Positions 12,105-23,611 of a stretch of DNA of 64,000 nt are shown here, piece after piece. Position 1 is the first letter of the stretch. Each line of letters opens with the position of its first letter. The notes below the pieces were generated by a model that did no database searches, was not told the origin of the DNA, and saw only the letters and a program-made list of their open reading frames with translations. This stretch comes from Leucosporidium creatinivorum (taxonomy: Eukaryota > Basidiomycota > Microbotryomycetes > Leucosporidiales > Leucosporidiaceae): the NCBI GenBank assembly GCA_001600635.1, contig BCKL01000007.1:768303-832302 (forward strand), read 5' to 3'. The position numbers and the translations under genes were made by a program.

Positions 12105-12482
12105 CTCAGCGACGTCGTGCGCTCAAAGTTGCTGTTCGTGGGAGGTTGGCACGCTGTCGACTGTGCTGTTTTCGAGAGTGTCGAAGGCGAAAGAAGAAGA
12201 CGAGGAGAGATGTGACGAAGGGCGAGAGAAGCGAGCCGTTTCGATGTTCGACTTGCGCAAGGGCGCTCCTCACAGAGCGGGCAGGCTCGATAGAAGCTTT
12301 GGATGTAACAGAATCGCCGCTCATAGCTGTGCAGATCGCTCGGCAGTGTCTCCTCGCTAGTTCTCTCGTCCGCTATTTTGCTCCTTTCTCATCGCCGAGC
12401 CGTCGACTTCGCTCTCCACCTCGTTGACGAGTCGAAGGACAGTACAGAATGCGTTCAAATATTTCAGGCTTACTTTCATAGC
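12105..12482. other. Intergenic between RING gene and catabolic cluster
   Basis: 378 nt holding the promoter of the RING/TRAF gene and the 3' end of the first SDR gene. No exon-like reading frame. It marks the left border of the putative cluster. Confidence 0.45.
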
Positions 12483-13594
12483 TTAGCAAGCGTTCCAGCC
12501 GCCATCAATGCTCACTGAGGACGAAGGAGAGGGTCAGCGCCGAAAGTCGAGAGAGGGCTAGCACAGCGCCCACCAAGAGCTCCGTTAATGTAGGAAGAAG
12601 TGTCGGAAGAGAGGAAGAGGGCAAGGTTGGCTACCTCATCAGCCTCGCCGGGTCGCTGCGACGGTACAAGGGCGACCATGCGCGCCATGGTCTCGGCGTT
12701 GAGTAGGGGCGTGTTCATGACGCCGGGGCAGACGGCGTTGCAGCGAATGCCTTGAGCTCCCTGTGGAGATCGCAGAATGTCAGCTGGCGAGTCAGAAGTA
12801 AGGAGAGGATGTCGAAGGGCGAAGGGAAGGTTCGACCGAGATGAAGAACTCACATGAGCGACGGCGGCACTCTTCGTCATCGCAGCGAGAGCGTGCTTGC
12901 TTGCCGCATAAGCCCAGCTGGTCTTCGAACCATGGAAAGTGACCCAACTGCACCAGTTGACGATGGAGCCGAGAGGCTTCGGCGGTTGGCCTTCCACCGC
13001 GGGACGGGGAGACTGAGCCAGCATGACTCGGAGCTGCTCCTGCATCATGACCCCCTGAGCTCGGACGTTAACGTTCATGATGAAGTCGCTGTCGGTCGTC
13101 TCAGAGTCGGCGAAGGGCCCTCGAACCTTGCCGAGCACTCCAGCGCAGTTTCTGGTTGAGAGTACGAGGAGGGGAAGGAGAAGGGAAGAGAGAAGGACAA
13201 GAGGTATCAGCGACGTAGCCTTCTCTCTCTCGACCTCGTGCCTACTTACAGCGCGTAGTCAATGCGGCCGAACTCGGGATCCTTGGGAATGGCTCGAACC
13301 ATGTCGATGACCTCCTGGTCGTTGCAAATGTTCAAGACGACCAGCTTGAGCGCCTTGACGTTGGGACCGATGAGCTTCTGCGTCTCCTTGAGCCCAGCTT
13401 CGTTGATGTCGACCAGAATGAGCTTGGCGCCTGCTTCGCCGAACTTGAGCGCGGTGGCTCGTCCCATGCCGCTGCCAGCGCCGGCTGTAGAGAGGAGCAT
13501 AAGCCTTTGAGCATATAAGATATCCGAGCGAGAGTAGAAGCTCACTGATGAGTGCAACACCGCTCATATCGCCGAGAAAGTTGGAGGTGGACAT
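12483..13594 (-). CDS. Short-chain dehydrogenase/reductase (cluster SDR 1)
   Basis: Five exons (13594-13546, 13484-13250, 13151-12854, 12760-12574, 12514-12483) give 266 aa, the normal length of a classical SDR. Seen in order: nucleotide-binding T-G-A-G-S-G-M-G, an Asp at the end of strand 2 (L-V-D-I-N) favouring NAD(H), the N-C-A-G-V-L-G structural motif, and the catalytic Y-A-A-S-K preceded by W-C-S-W; the C-terminus D-G-G-W-N-A-C is typical. It would oxidise a secondary alcohol or reduce a ketone in the cytosol. It is the outermost member of the cluster and is divergent from the ABM-domain gene, 258 nt away. The substrate cannot be read from the sequence; an alicyclic alcohol fits the neighbours. 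Confidence 0.85.
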
Positions 13595-13852
13595 GCTGCT
13601 TGAGGTGGTGGATAGAGAAGTGGTGAGTTGGGGAAGAGTAGACTGGGGTGGTAGAGATGAATTAGAGGAGGAGAGACGGATTGTGATGATCTTGTAACTG
13701 CCGCTGACGGCGGAGCAGCCGCCCGGATGGAGCTCGGCGATTAGCAGGTTGGCCCGGGTCGAGCGGGCGTGGTGAGGGAGGTGCGGCCGGCGGGGAGAAG
13801 ACAAGTGCAGGGTTGCAGAGAGGCCCAGCTCTGTGCACCATCATCAAGCAAT
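13595..13852. promoter_or_regulatory. Divergent promoter, SDR 1 / ABM gene
   Basis: 258 nt shared by the two head-to-head genes. It contains GCGGCCGGCG at 13783-13792, a CGG/CCG palindrome of the kind fungal Zn2Cys6 regulators bind; the same 10-mer occurs in the OYE/BVMO1 divergent promoter at 16668-16677. Binding is inference. Confidence 0.4.
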
Positions 13853-14492
13853 ATGGTCTTGTGAGTAGCGAGCCCCAAAACTGGCGGTCGCCGAGCCTCG
13901 CTGACCAGCGCCGAATGGCAGTACTCTGGTCGTGCATATGCTCGCGAAGGACGCCGAGAGCGCTTCCAACTTGTCGCAGAAGCTGGTATGTCGTCGATAG
14001 CGCTGGCTAGAGGACGAGGCTAATGAACCGAGCAGGTGGAGCTGGCGCAGGCCTACCGAAAGGACGAAGGAACGATCGACTGGTAAGCGCTCGAAGCTTA
14101 GATGTAGGCAGACAGCCTCACTTACCTATTATGCGCCGCAGGTTCGTGATGAAGGACACGAAGGTAGGCCAGAGCCGTTGCAGCGAAGCGCGACGCCCGA
14201 AACTGAACCTCGGCCCACCAGAACCCGCTCAAGTTCACCATTGTCGAGCGATACGAGGCGCCTGCATGTGAGTTGGCGATGCTACCGTGCTGCTTCTCGT
14301 GCTGACTCGACTTCCCGGTAGCCATCGCCGTCCACAAAAGCGCGTCTCTCTCTTCCGCCGCCGCTGCTGCCCTTCAGCTGACCTCTTGCTCCGTCTGCAG
14401 CGAATCCCATCTTTGCTACCTGGCAGCCCATGTGTGACGCCCTCTTGTCCGAACCCTACGACCTCCGCATTCACAACGAGCTCGATGAGTGA
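13853..14492 (+). CDS. Small ABM-domain (dimeric ferredoxin-like) protein
   Basis: Seven small exons (13853-13860, 13922-13985, 14036-14082, 14142-14163, 14222-14267, 14322-14339, 14401-14492) give about 98 aa, the usual size of a single antibiotic biosynthesis monooxygenase (ABM) domain. Visible family features: T-L-V-V-H-M at strand 1, a helix ending L-A-Q-A-Y-R-K-D-E-G-T-I-D-W-F, the F-T-I-V-E-R-Y-E strand, and N-P-I-F-A-T-W. Such proteins are cofactor-free quinol monooxygenases or stress proteins. The first exon is only 8 nt. To stay in frame, intron 6 must start with GC at 14340-14341 (GCGCGT) rather than GT, so it is either a rare GC-AG intron or damage. The gene is inside the cluster and may act on an aromatic or enone intermediate; function is unproved. 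Confidence 0.65.
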
Positions 14493-14876
14493 AACGCAAT
14501 TGAAGCTTGAACTAGGCCAGCAGCGCGCTGTGAGATACAGAGAGTGCGAGAGAGAACGGAGAGCAGCCGAAAGCGAGTTCGAACGTCGATTTGGTGGAGG
14601 TGGGCGACGAGGTGAGCGAAGGAGGGAAGAGCGAAGCTGGAAACTCGGCGAGCTACATCGAGACTGCAAGTTCGGATTCTGGTCACGGCGAAGTTGAGCT
14701 ACTACTGCTCGCTGTCATGTAAATGCAGGCCTGGTGTGAGAGCTGGTCTGAGAATCTCGAGATAGCAAGCTTCAATTAGAGGCGATTGCAACAGAGGCTC
14801 CTCGAATCATCGCCGAACCCAACCCCACCAACTCGGCGCTTCGTTCAATGGCCTTCACGACATTCCCCCATCATAC
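14493..14876. other. Convergent intergenic region
   Basis: 384 nt between the 3' ends of the ABM gene (+) and the OYE gene (-). Nothing gene-like was seen. Confidence 0.5.
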
Positions 14877-16641
<1,765 letters not shown>

Positions 16642-16961
16642 GGCTGGAGGTGCTGAGCTAGGATGAAGCGGCCGGCGACGCGCTAAGTCGCTGCTCCCAG
16701 CTGCTCCGGCTTAGTCCGTTCGGCTCCGTAGAGCCTTCTGCATCTTTTTAGAGCCATCGCTGAGGTACACCGGCAGCGAGCGAGCGGCGGGTTGTGAGTC
16801 GAGGTGGGGAACGGAGGCAAGTAGTACGTTCCGCCCGCTCGCTCCTTTGGCTTTCGACACATCGCAGCATGCCTTTAACAACTCTACAAGCAGCGAGTGA
16901 TTGGCTCGTATCAACCTACAGCGCCGACTAGTGTACCTCAGCCCCCACTCCCACGCCCTAC
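16642..16961. promoter_or_regulatory. Divergent promoter, OYE / BVMO 1
   Basis: 320 nt between the two start codons. GCGGCCGGCG at 16668-16677 repeats the 10-mer of the SDR 1/ABM promoter. A shared regulator is plausible but not shown. Confidence 0.45.
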
Positions 16962-19680
16962 ATGCCTCACTCAACCCTCAACGGACTGAACGGCTCAACG
17001 GCTAGCCACCTTGACAGCTCCTCCAAGCAGCACAATAGCGACAAGACCTCCAACGGTACCAACGGCCACGCCGAACCGCTCTACAGCCCCGAGGGAGTCA
17101 AGGAAGCGCCTTTTAACTCGGGCCGAGGGCGTCCTTTCCGCGTCGTTTGCGTCGGCGCCGGAGCTGCTGGAATCTACCTCGGGATCAAGTTACCTCGTTC
17201 GTTCCAAGCTGGAGCCGTAGACCTACAGGTGGGCCCCCTCCGTTCACTCATACCAGCTCCGCCCGCTGATCATCCCTCGCCTCCCTCTCCTCCCTCTGCT
17301 CATCCGGCTAGATTTACGAGAAGAACCCCAAGTTCTCAGGCTGCTGGTACGAGAACACCTACCCTGGTAAGCGAGCTTCTTCGAGGTGCAGAGAATGAGG
17401 GAGACAGAAGCGCCGAAGCTCAAAACTGACCTTCCTTCTCCCTCAGGCTGCGCCTGCGACATCCCTTCGCAGGTCTACAGCTACAGCTTTGCACCCAACC
17501 CCGACTGGAGTCGTGAGTCGTCCTATTCTTACGGACACGTCCCTTCCTTGCTTCCGACCTGTCGAAGCTGCTCCGGGCGCGCCGAGCTTCCCCCGTCTCG
17601 CGCTCTCGGCTCTCGTCTGAACGCCGGCTGATAATGATCTGGACACAGACTTCTACTCGTCATCGGCTGAGATCCAAGCATACTTCGAGGGCGTCGCCAT
17701 TCGCTATGGTGAGCTCACGACGTCTCGGGCTTAGCTCCGCACGAGAGCGCTGGGCTGACCTTGACCTCCTACTACTCTTCCCTTCGCTTCAGGCGTGCCC
17801 AAGTACGTCAAGCTTGAGCACAAGGTCGTGTCGGCAATTTGGAACGAGGAGCTCGGACAGTGGGCGCTCAAGATCGAGCGACTCGAGGACGGCGCCATCA
17901 TCGAGGACTTCGCCGACGTGCTCGTCAACGCGAGTGGCATCTTGAAGTGAGTGCTCCCTGTGCTCGTCCTTGCTCCTCCTCACGCTGACCACCGCCGCCC
18001 TGCAGCGCATGGAAGTGGCCCGACATCCCTGGCCTACATGAGTTCGAAGGCCCGCTGCTTCACTCGGCGAAATGGGACCACTCGGTCGAGTTCGACAAGA
18101 CGACTACAGTGGGAGTCATCGGCAATGGAAGTAGCGCCAGTAAGTCGCTTGCTTCCGTCTACTCGACGTTCGTTGCTGACTTGCACCTCTGCAGTCCAAA
18201 TTGTCCCGAAGCTCGTTCCTCTGGTCAAGCAGCTCGACACCTTCATCCGCACCAAGACGTGGATCGCTCTCCCATTCACCAGCGGCAAGATCACCTCGGC
18301 AGCCGTCTCAAAGGATGCTACACTCGACCCCATGGCCACTCTGGTCGATCCTCAGACGTGAGCTACCCTCCTACCCTCCTGAGTCTCGTTCGGCGACTGA
18401 TCCCAGCTTTGCGCAGGTCCAACCCCGCTTACACCGACAAGGAGCGTCAGCGCTTCCGAGACGACCCAGCCTACCTCGCTCGGTATCGTTGGGAGATTGA
18501 GCACGAGAACAACGCTCGCTTCACCCTCACGACGAGGAAGGACAGCGAGGGAGCGATGGCGGCGATCCCGAAGCTTGCAGGTGATTCGGCGCGGCCCTCG
18601 ACGGTCTAACACACGATCGCTGACCCTCGACTGCTTGTAGGGATCATGAGAGCGCGACTTGCCAAGAAGCCCGAGCTCGCCGACCTCCTCATCCCCGACT
18701 GGCATGTCGGCTGCCGTCGTCGTTAGTCGTCTGTGACTCGTGTAGCTCGGTCAAGCCGCTGAATCTCTCTCCCGCTCGCAGTCACCCCGGGCGTCGGTTA
18801 CCTCGAAGCGCTGTGCGAGGACAACGTCTCGGTCGTCACCTCCTCGATCCAGCGCGTCGTCGCCGAGGGTATCGTCACCACCGATGGAGTTCTGCATCCT
18901 CTTGGTGAGTTTTAGAGCTGTCTATATCCCGCCCCTTCGAGTGTTTCGATCTGATTGATCTCTCCTCAGATGTCCTCGTCTGCGCGACCGGCTTCGACGT
19001 CTCGACTCGCCCTCACTTTGACGTCGTCGGGCGCGACGGCTACGTGTTCACAGACGAGTGGGCCAAGTCGCCGAAGGGATACCTCACCCTCGCCATGTCC
19101 AACATGCCCAACTACTTCCGTGAGTTTCGCTGCTCTTGCTTTCCTGCCTTCGGTCGTCGAGCTGATTCGTCTTTGTCGGCGCTCATGTAGTCTTCAATGG
19201 CCCGAACGCTCCAGTAGCCAACGGGAGCTTAATCCCTGCCATGGAGGCCGAGGGCGACTACATCATCAAGATGATCGACAAGCTCCTGCGCGAGGACATT
19301 CGCAGCATCTGCGTCAAGAAGGAAGCCGAGGATGCTTTCGTGGAGTACACCGACGCCTGGATGCCGAGGACGATTTGGAAGTCGGGCTGTCGGTCGTGGT
19401 ACAAGGGCGGTACCGTTGATGGCCGAGTGTCGGGCGTCTGGCCAGGCTCCATCCTCCACGTGAGTTCGACCGAGGTTCGCTCGCTGTTCGCTTGCTGATG
19501 TGCTCTTTCTTCCAACAGTTCATGGAGCTGCTCAAGCATCCGAGGTTTGAGGACTACAGCTACACTTACTTGAACCCACGCAACCCGTTCACGTTCATGG
19601 GCAACGGCTACACGCTCGCCGATGTGGACCCCGAGGCGGACAAGGCGCCCTACTTGAAGACGGCGGGCATCGCGGTGTAG
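16962..19680 (+). CDS. Baeyer-Villiger-type flavin monooxygenase 1
   Basis: Thirteen exons splice in phase into 615 aa. The first dinucleotide-binding motif is V-G-A-G-A-A-G-I-Y-L-G; the Baeyer-Villiger fingerprint F-E-G-P-L-L-H-S-A-K-W-D matches F-x-G-x-x-x-H-x-x-x-W exactly; the NADPH motif is V-I-G-N-G-S-S-A-I-Q; and the late A-T-G-F-D motif is present. The Asn/Ser-rich N-terminal 45 residues are an extension outside the fold. It belongs to the FAD- and NADPH-dependent type I enzymes that insert one oxygen next to a ketone to give an ester or lactone. It shares a 320-nt divergent promoter with the OYE gene, consistent with sequential ene-reduction and oxygenation. No signal peptide or PTS1 (ends G-I-A-V). 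The ketone substrate cannot be told from sequence. Confidence 0.9.
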
Positions 19681-20196
19681 GAAACAACGTAGTGTATGGA
19701 AGGATCAGCAATGTGCTATAGCTTTGCTTGCCATCAGTCTATGAATGCTCGGCGAGTGACCAAGAGGTTCGGCTGCGATTCGAGAGCTGAGAAGATCCAG
19801 CTCGGCGACTGAGAACTTCGTTCTCATCTCGATAAGGCTCGTGCGCTGATTGAAAACGGGATCTAATTCAAGACGTGGAAGTGTGGCGATTCTCGACCGA
19901 AGAACGCCGTGTGCCATCCAAAAGCGACGCTGCTCGGAGCCGAGTACTCGAGTGCGAGAGGCCTGGCTCGGAGCCCGTAGTACGCGCGCTGGAGCCATTT
20001 GCAGCAGCATGAAGACTTGTCAGCGCTAGATGAGCCCTTCGCTGGCGGCTGAGAGGATGCCGCTCAGATCGCAAGGAAGCTTTCGCCGAGGGCGACGAGG
20101 CGGCGTTGGTACACACAGAGTTGATTTCAAGTCCCGAGTCGTTTCCAATACTATCCAAGATCAGTCTTTAGCTCCCCTTTCAGATCACGCTTTTGC
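19681..20196. other. Convergent intergenic region
   Basis: 516 nt between the 3' ends of BVMO 1 (+) and the MFS carrier (-). AT content is a little higher than nearby; no exon chain could be built. Confidence 0.45.
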
Positions 20197-22988
20197 CTAG
20201 ATAACGTAACGGAAGCGAACTGGACGGTCGAAGGCTCGAAGTCAGCTCGGCGGACAGAAGGACCCACGAGAAGCTCACTGTCGGTGTCCTTCATGGGTCC
20301 ATCGTCGAATACATGATCATGGGGGAGCTGCGCCATCTTGGCGTCGCGGAGCTTGTTCTGGCGGCGCAAGTAGCTGGTTGGGAGCGAGCAAGTCAGCATC
20401 TCGGCGATGTAGGTTGGACCCTCAATGATCGTCGCGGCGTCAGGGTAAGGAGAGCTTACAGCATCATGAATAGAGGGAGGATGCACTCGATAGCCGCTGC
20501 GGTAGCAGAGACAGCTGCACCTGTCCTGTAGCGAGGAGCTTGCGTCTGCGAACGCCGAGGTCAGCGAGAGGCGTCGGAGCAAAGGGGAGGTCGCCTTACA
20601 GTGGGGTAGATCCAAGTGCTGATGATAGCTCCAACTTGAGTCGCCATGTAGGATGCTCCAATCGCGGTTCCGCGCTTGTAGAAGGGAGCCTGGAGAGCAC
20701 GGTCGAGAGCAGGGCGTCAGTCTCCGGGTGTACGGGTGGCCATCGCCACTATAGGGGTAGCTCGGACTCACCGTGTTGTCCACCAACCAGCTCGAGAGAA
20801 CAGGAGACGGCGCGAAGCCCGCGAAAGCCTGGAGGAACAGAGCGCCGTAGCGCGCCGAGCGATTGTTGGTCGAGAGGTTGATGACATAGCCGATGAGTCC
20901 GATGCCACTGCGCAGAGAAGTGCCTGTCAACATAGTTCCCCTCGCTGAAACGGCGCAAGGGCGGGCTAAGAGTGGGCGGCCAGATGCGCGACGCGTTCGC
21001 CGAGCACGAGCAAAGCAGATGAGCTTACCCGAACACGACAAGGTTCCATCCTCTGACGCCATACTTGTCACTGTAGTAGGATGAGATGACCGCTGTGTGA
21101 GCAAGGAGGGAGGTGATCAGCGCTGAGATTGCGGAACGGGCGGAGCTCGGCGCTAGGTCTGCTCGTCAAAGAAGCGGTGCACCACTCACCAACAACGAAC
21201 ACGACCGCATAAGGAGGCACCGAGTGCAATTGAGTCTGAATGGGTGAATAGCCGAACGTTCCGACGATGGTTGGAGCGAACTGTAGCGAAGCGAGGTCAG
21301 TCATCGCCCTCAAAAACAGCTTCAAAGATGAGGAAAGCTGACGTAAGCGATGCCAAAAAGCACCAATCCATTAGCCCAGAACACGGGGAGCATCATGAGC
21401 ATGAAAGGCGACTGTAGAGAGCGCCGAGGTCAGCCCCGAGAAGCTGCTCTGCCTCGGTGAGTCCGTACCTTGAAAGTCGAGACCACCTCGGCCCAGGTGA
21501 AGTAGGCGTCTTGCTCCTCTCCCCTTCCACTACTGTTGTAGCCAGCGCGAAGCGCCTCCTTCTCGTCATCCTTCAGCCACCACGCCTTTTCATAGGAGGG
21601 CGCCATCAGGAAGAAGGCGATGACGGCGAAGATGCAGGTGGCCTGTGAATGGCGACGAGCATCAGTGGTGCCCTGTTGCCTGTCTCCGACCTCTCGAGCA
21701 ACTCACAGCTCCCTCGAGGAAGAAGATCCAGGCTGCGAAGCGGAGATCAAGGTTAGCGCCGAGCGTTGGCTGTAGAGAGGGAACGCCCGAGGTGATGGTG
21801 CAGACAGGCTCGGAGAAGACGCACCCCATCCTGGTTTCCCACCGCGTCCGTCGAGCTTGGAGATGGCGGCGGCGAGAAGGCCGCTGAAGGCGCCTATCAA
21901 GGGGGAGCGCCGAAGGTTAGTCGTAGCTCAGAAGGCTCCAGTGCTCGACAATGTTAAGCTCACCAGCCAGAGATGTAGCGGAGAACAGGAAGCTTCCCCT
22001 GTGGATATCAAGGAAGGCGAGCGTTGACAACAGATGTCAGCAACTCAGTGACGATGCTCGGCGAATACATCTCATCCGCAATGACTCTGAAGCTTACCGA
22101 AGTTGAAATGAGTACCGCGGGTAGAATGTCGACATGTATAGTACGACTGGAGCAGGTAATAGTCAGCACTCGCTGTTCAGGGTGGACGAAAGGGCGAAGG
22201 GCGACTTCTTCGGCGAACTCACTTCCAGCGAGTAGACCTCCCTCGGCAAGTCCAAGCATGACGCGGCAAGCTACGAGGCCGCCATACGAAGTCACAAGTC
22301 CTTGCAGGGTGCACACGAGGCCGAATGAGAGGGTGAGCGCCGGGAGGAGGATGTGGGGACCTGTGAGGGATATTGAGCGGGAGGAGGGCTGCAGTCAGCA
22401 CCGGTGGTCCTCGTCGTTAAAGCCTGGCTCGAGTAAGAGCTACAAAGCAACTCACCGATACGCTTGAGCATGAGGTTGACGGGGATCTACGGGAAGATGA
22501 AGGTGAGGGTCAGCTCGGCTCGGCGAGGGCGAACTGGTCGTAAATCAGCTGGCTAACTTCGGCGAACATGTAGGTTGGGTAGAGGCTAGTCAGTACTAAC
22601 GACCACTGCTTTGACGAGAGGCCCAGATCCTGTAGAGGGAGCGCGTTAGCGAGCAAGAAGCGCCAACGCCGAGGCCGAGCTGCCAAGTCGCCCTTGAGCG
22701 GCGGCGGAGCTATGGGAGCTCAGAGTTCAACACTGCAACACTTAATTTCTGTAGCCCGGCGACCCTCGCGTTGCCGAGATTGGCCTTGTCGAGAAAAGCG
22801 AAGAGGTAGAGGAGCAAGACGACTCCGGTCACGTAGAGGTCGACCTTGCGCATGCCTCGGCGGTAGGCAGGGGTGTTGAGATGCTCAGGGAGACCAGGCT
22901 GCATCGATATGTCGGCGGTAGGGCGAACATTCTCGAGCTCTTGAGAAGAGCCCTTGTCGAGGGAGGAGGTCTCATTCTTGTTGGCCAT
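20197..22988 (-). CDS. Dal5-type MFS carrier of the cluster
   Basis: About 15 exons give roughly 500 aa with the 12-helix MFS pattern. Family marks: Y-L-F-A-F-L-D-K-A-N-L-G-N-A-R at helix 1, I-P-V-N-L-M-L-K-R-I, G-L-A-E-G-G-L-L-A-G at the helix 5 region, Y-S-D-K-Y-G-V-R-G-W-N between helices, and a charged C-terminus. This is the allantoate permease (anion:cation symporter) family, which mostly moves organic acids and related anions across the plasma membrane. Intron 1 should start right after the Lys codon, but the base pair there is TT (22745-22744) instead of GT; no other donor keeps the frame. The fragment at 1-322 shows GT at the same site, so the gene seems to have lost its donor recently and may be mis-spliced. 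Start ATG at 22988 is the first in frame. Confidence 0.85.
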
Positions 22989-23611
22989 CCTGTGGTGGTT
23001 CTGTTGGTTGTTGAAGAGAGCCGAGGGGCTCCAGAGGGCCCCAGTTTGTACTTGCTTTCGAACGGAGGTAAGCGCAGGAAGCAAAGCCGGCAGAGAGCTC
23101 GTTCTCCCGTTTCGACCGGCAGGCGGCCTGCCAAACCGGTCTGGGCGCTGGTCCTGGGCTCTCAAATGATCACGCTCGCTTGACAGTTGTACCGAAGCAT
23201 CGCAGAAGCTCATCAAGATCAAAGGGGGCCCTCCGTAATGCTCAGCTACTATCTGCGCGACGGCCGTTGCTCGACCGAACTTACCCCTGCGAAAGAGATC
23301 AGGCGCTGTGGGGACAGCTTCTCGGACACCACGTGAGAGAGAAGAGCTTCTAGAACTTTCTGCCTGCACTGAGATTGCTGCAGAGAGAGCGGAGCTGTCG
23401 AGATTCGGGTTACTTTGCTGCGCCGAGCTTTCGCCCCGAGCTTTCGCCGAACTCTCGTCTCCCGCTCTCATGTGCATCGATGATCACGATGGTCGAATAC
23501 AGCTCACTAGCAAGATAAGAATACAGTCTCTCCCTCTTCCCAGGTTCTTCACCCAATGCAAGCGAAAAATCAGTCTCGGAAGTCTGAACGGAGCACTCTC
23601 GGTCGACTCAC
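22989..23611 (-). promoter_or_regulatory. Promoter of the MFS carrier with a strong palindrome
   Basis: 623 nt between the carrier start and the regulator's stop codon. At 23118-23132 lies a perfect 7-nt inverted repeat around one base (GGCAGGC-G-GCCTGCC), flanked by CCGG at 23116-23119 and 23136-23139. CGG/CCG-containing palindromes are the usual targets of Zn2Cys6 proteins, and the regulator gene is adjacent. Binding is inference. Confidence 0.45.
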
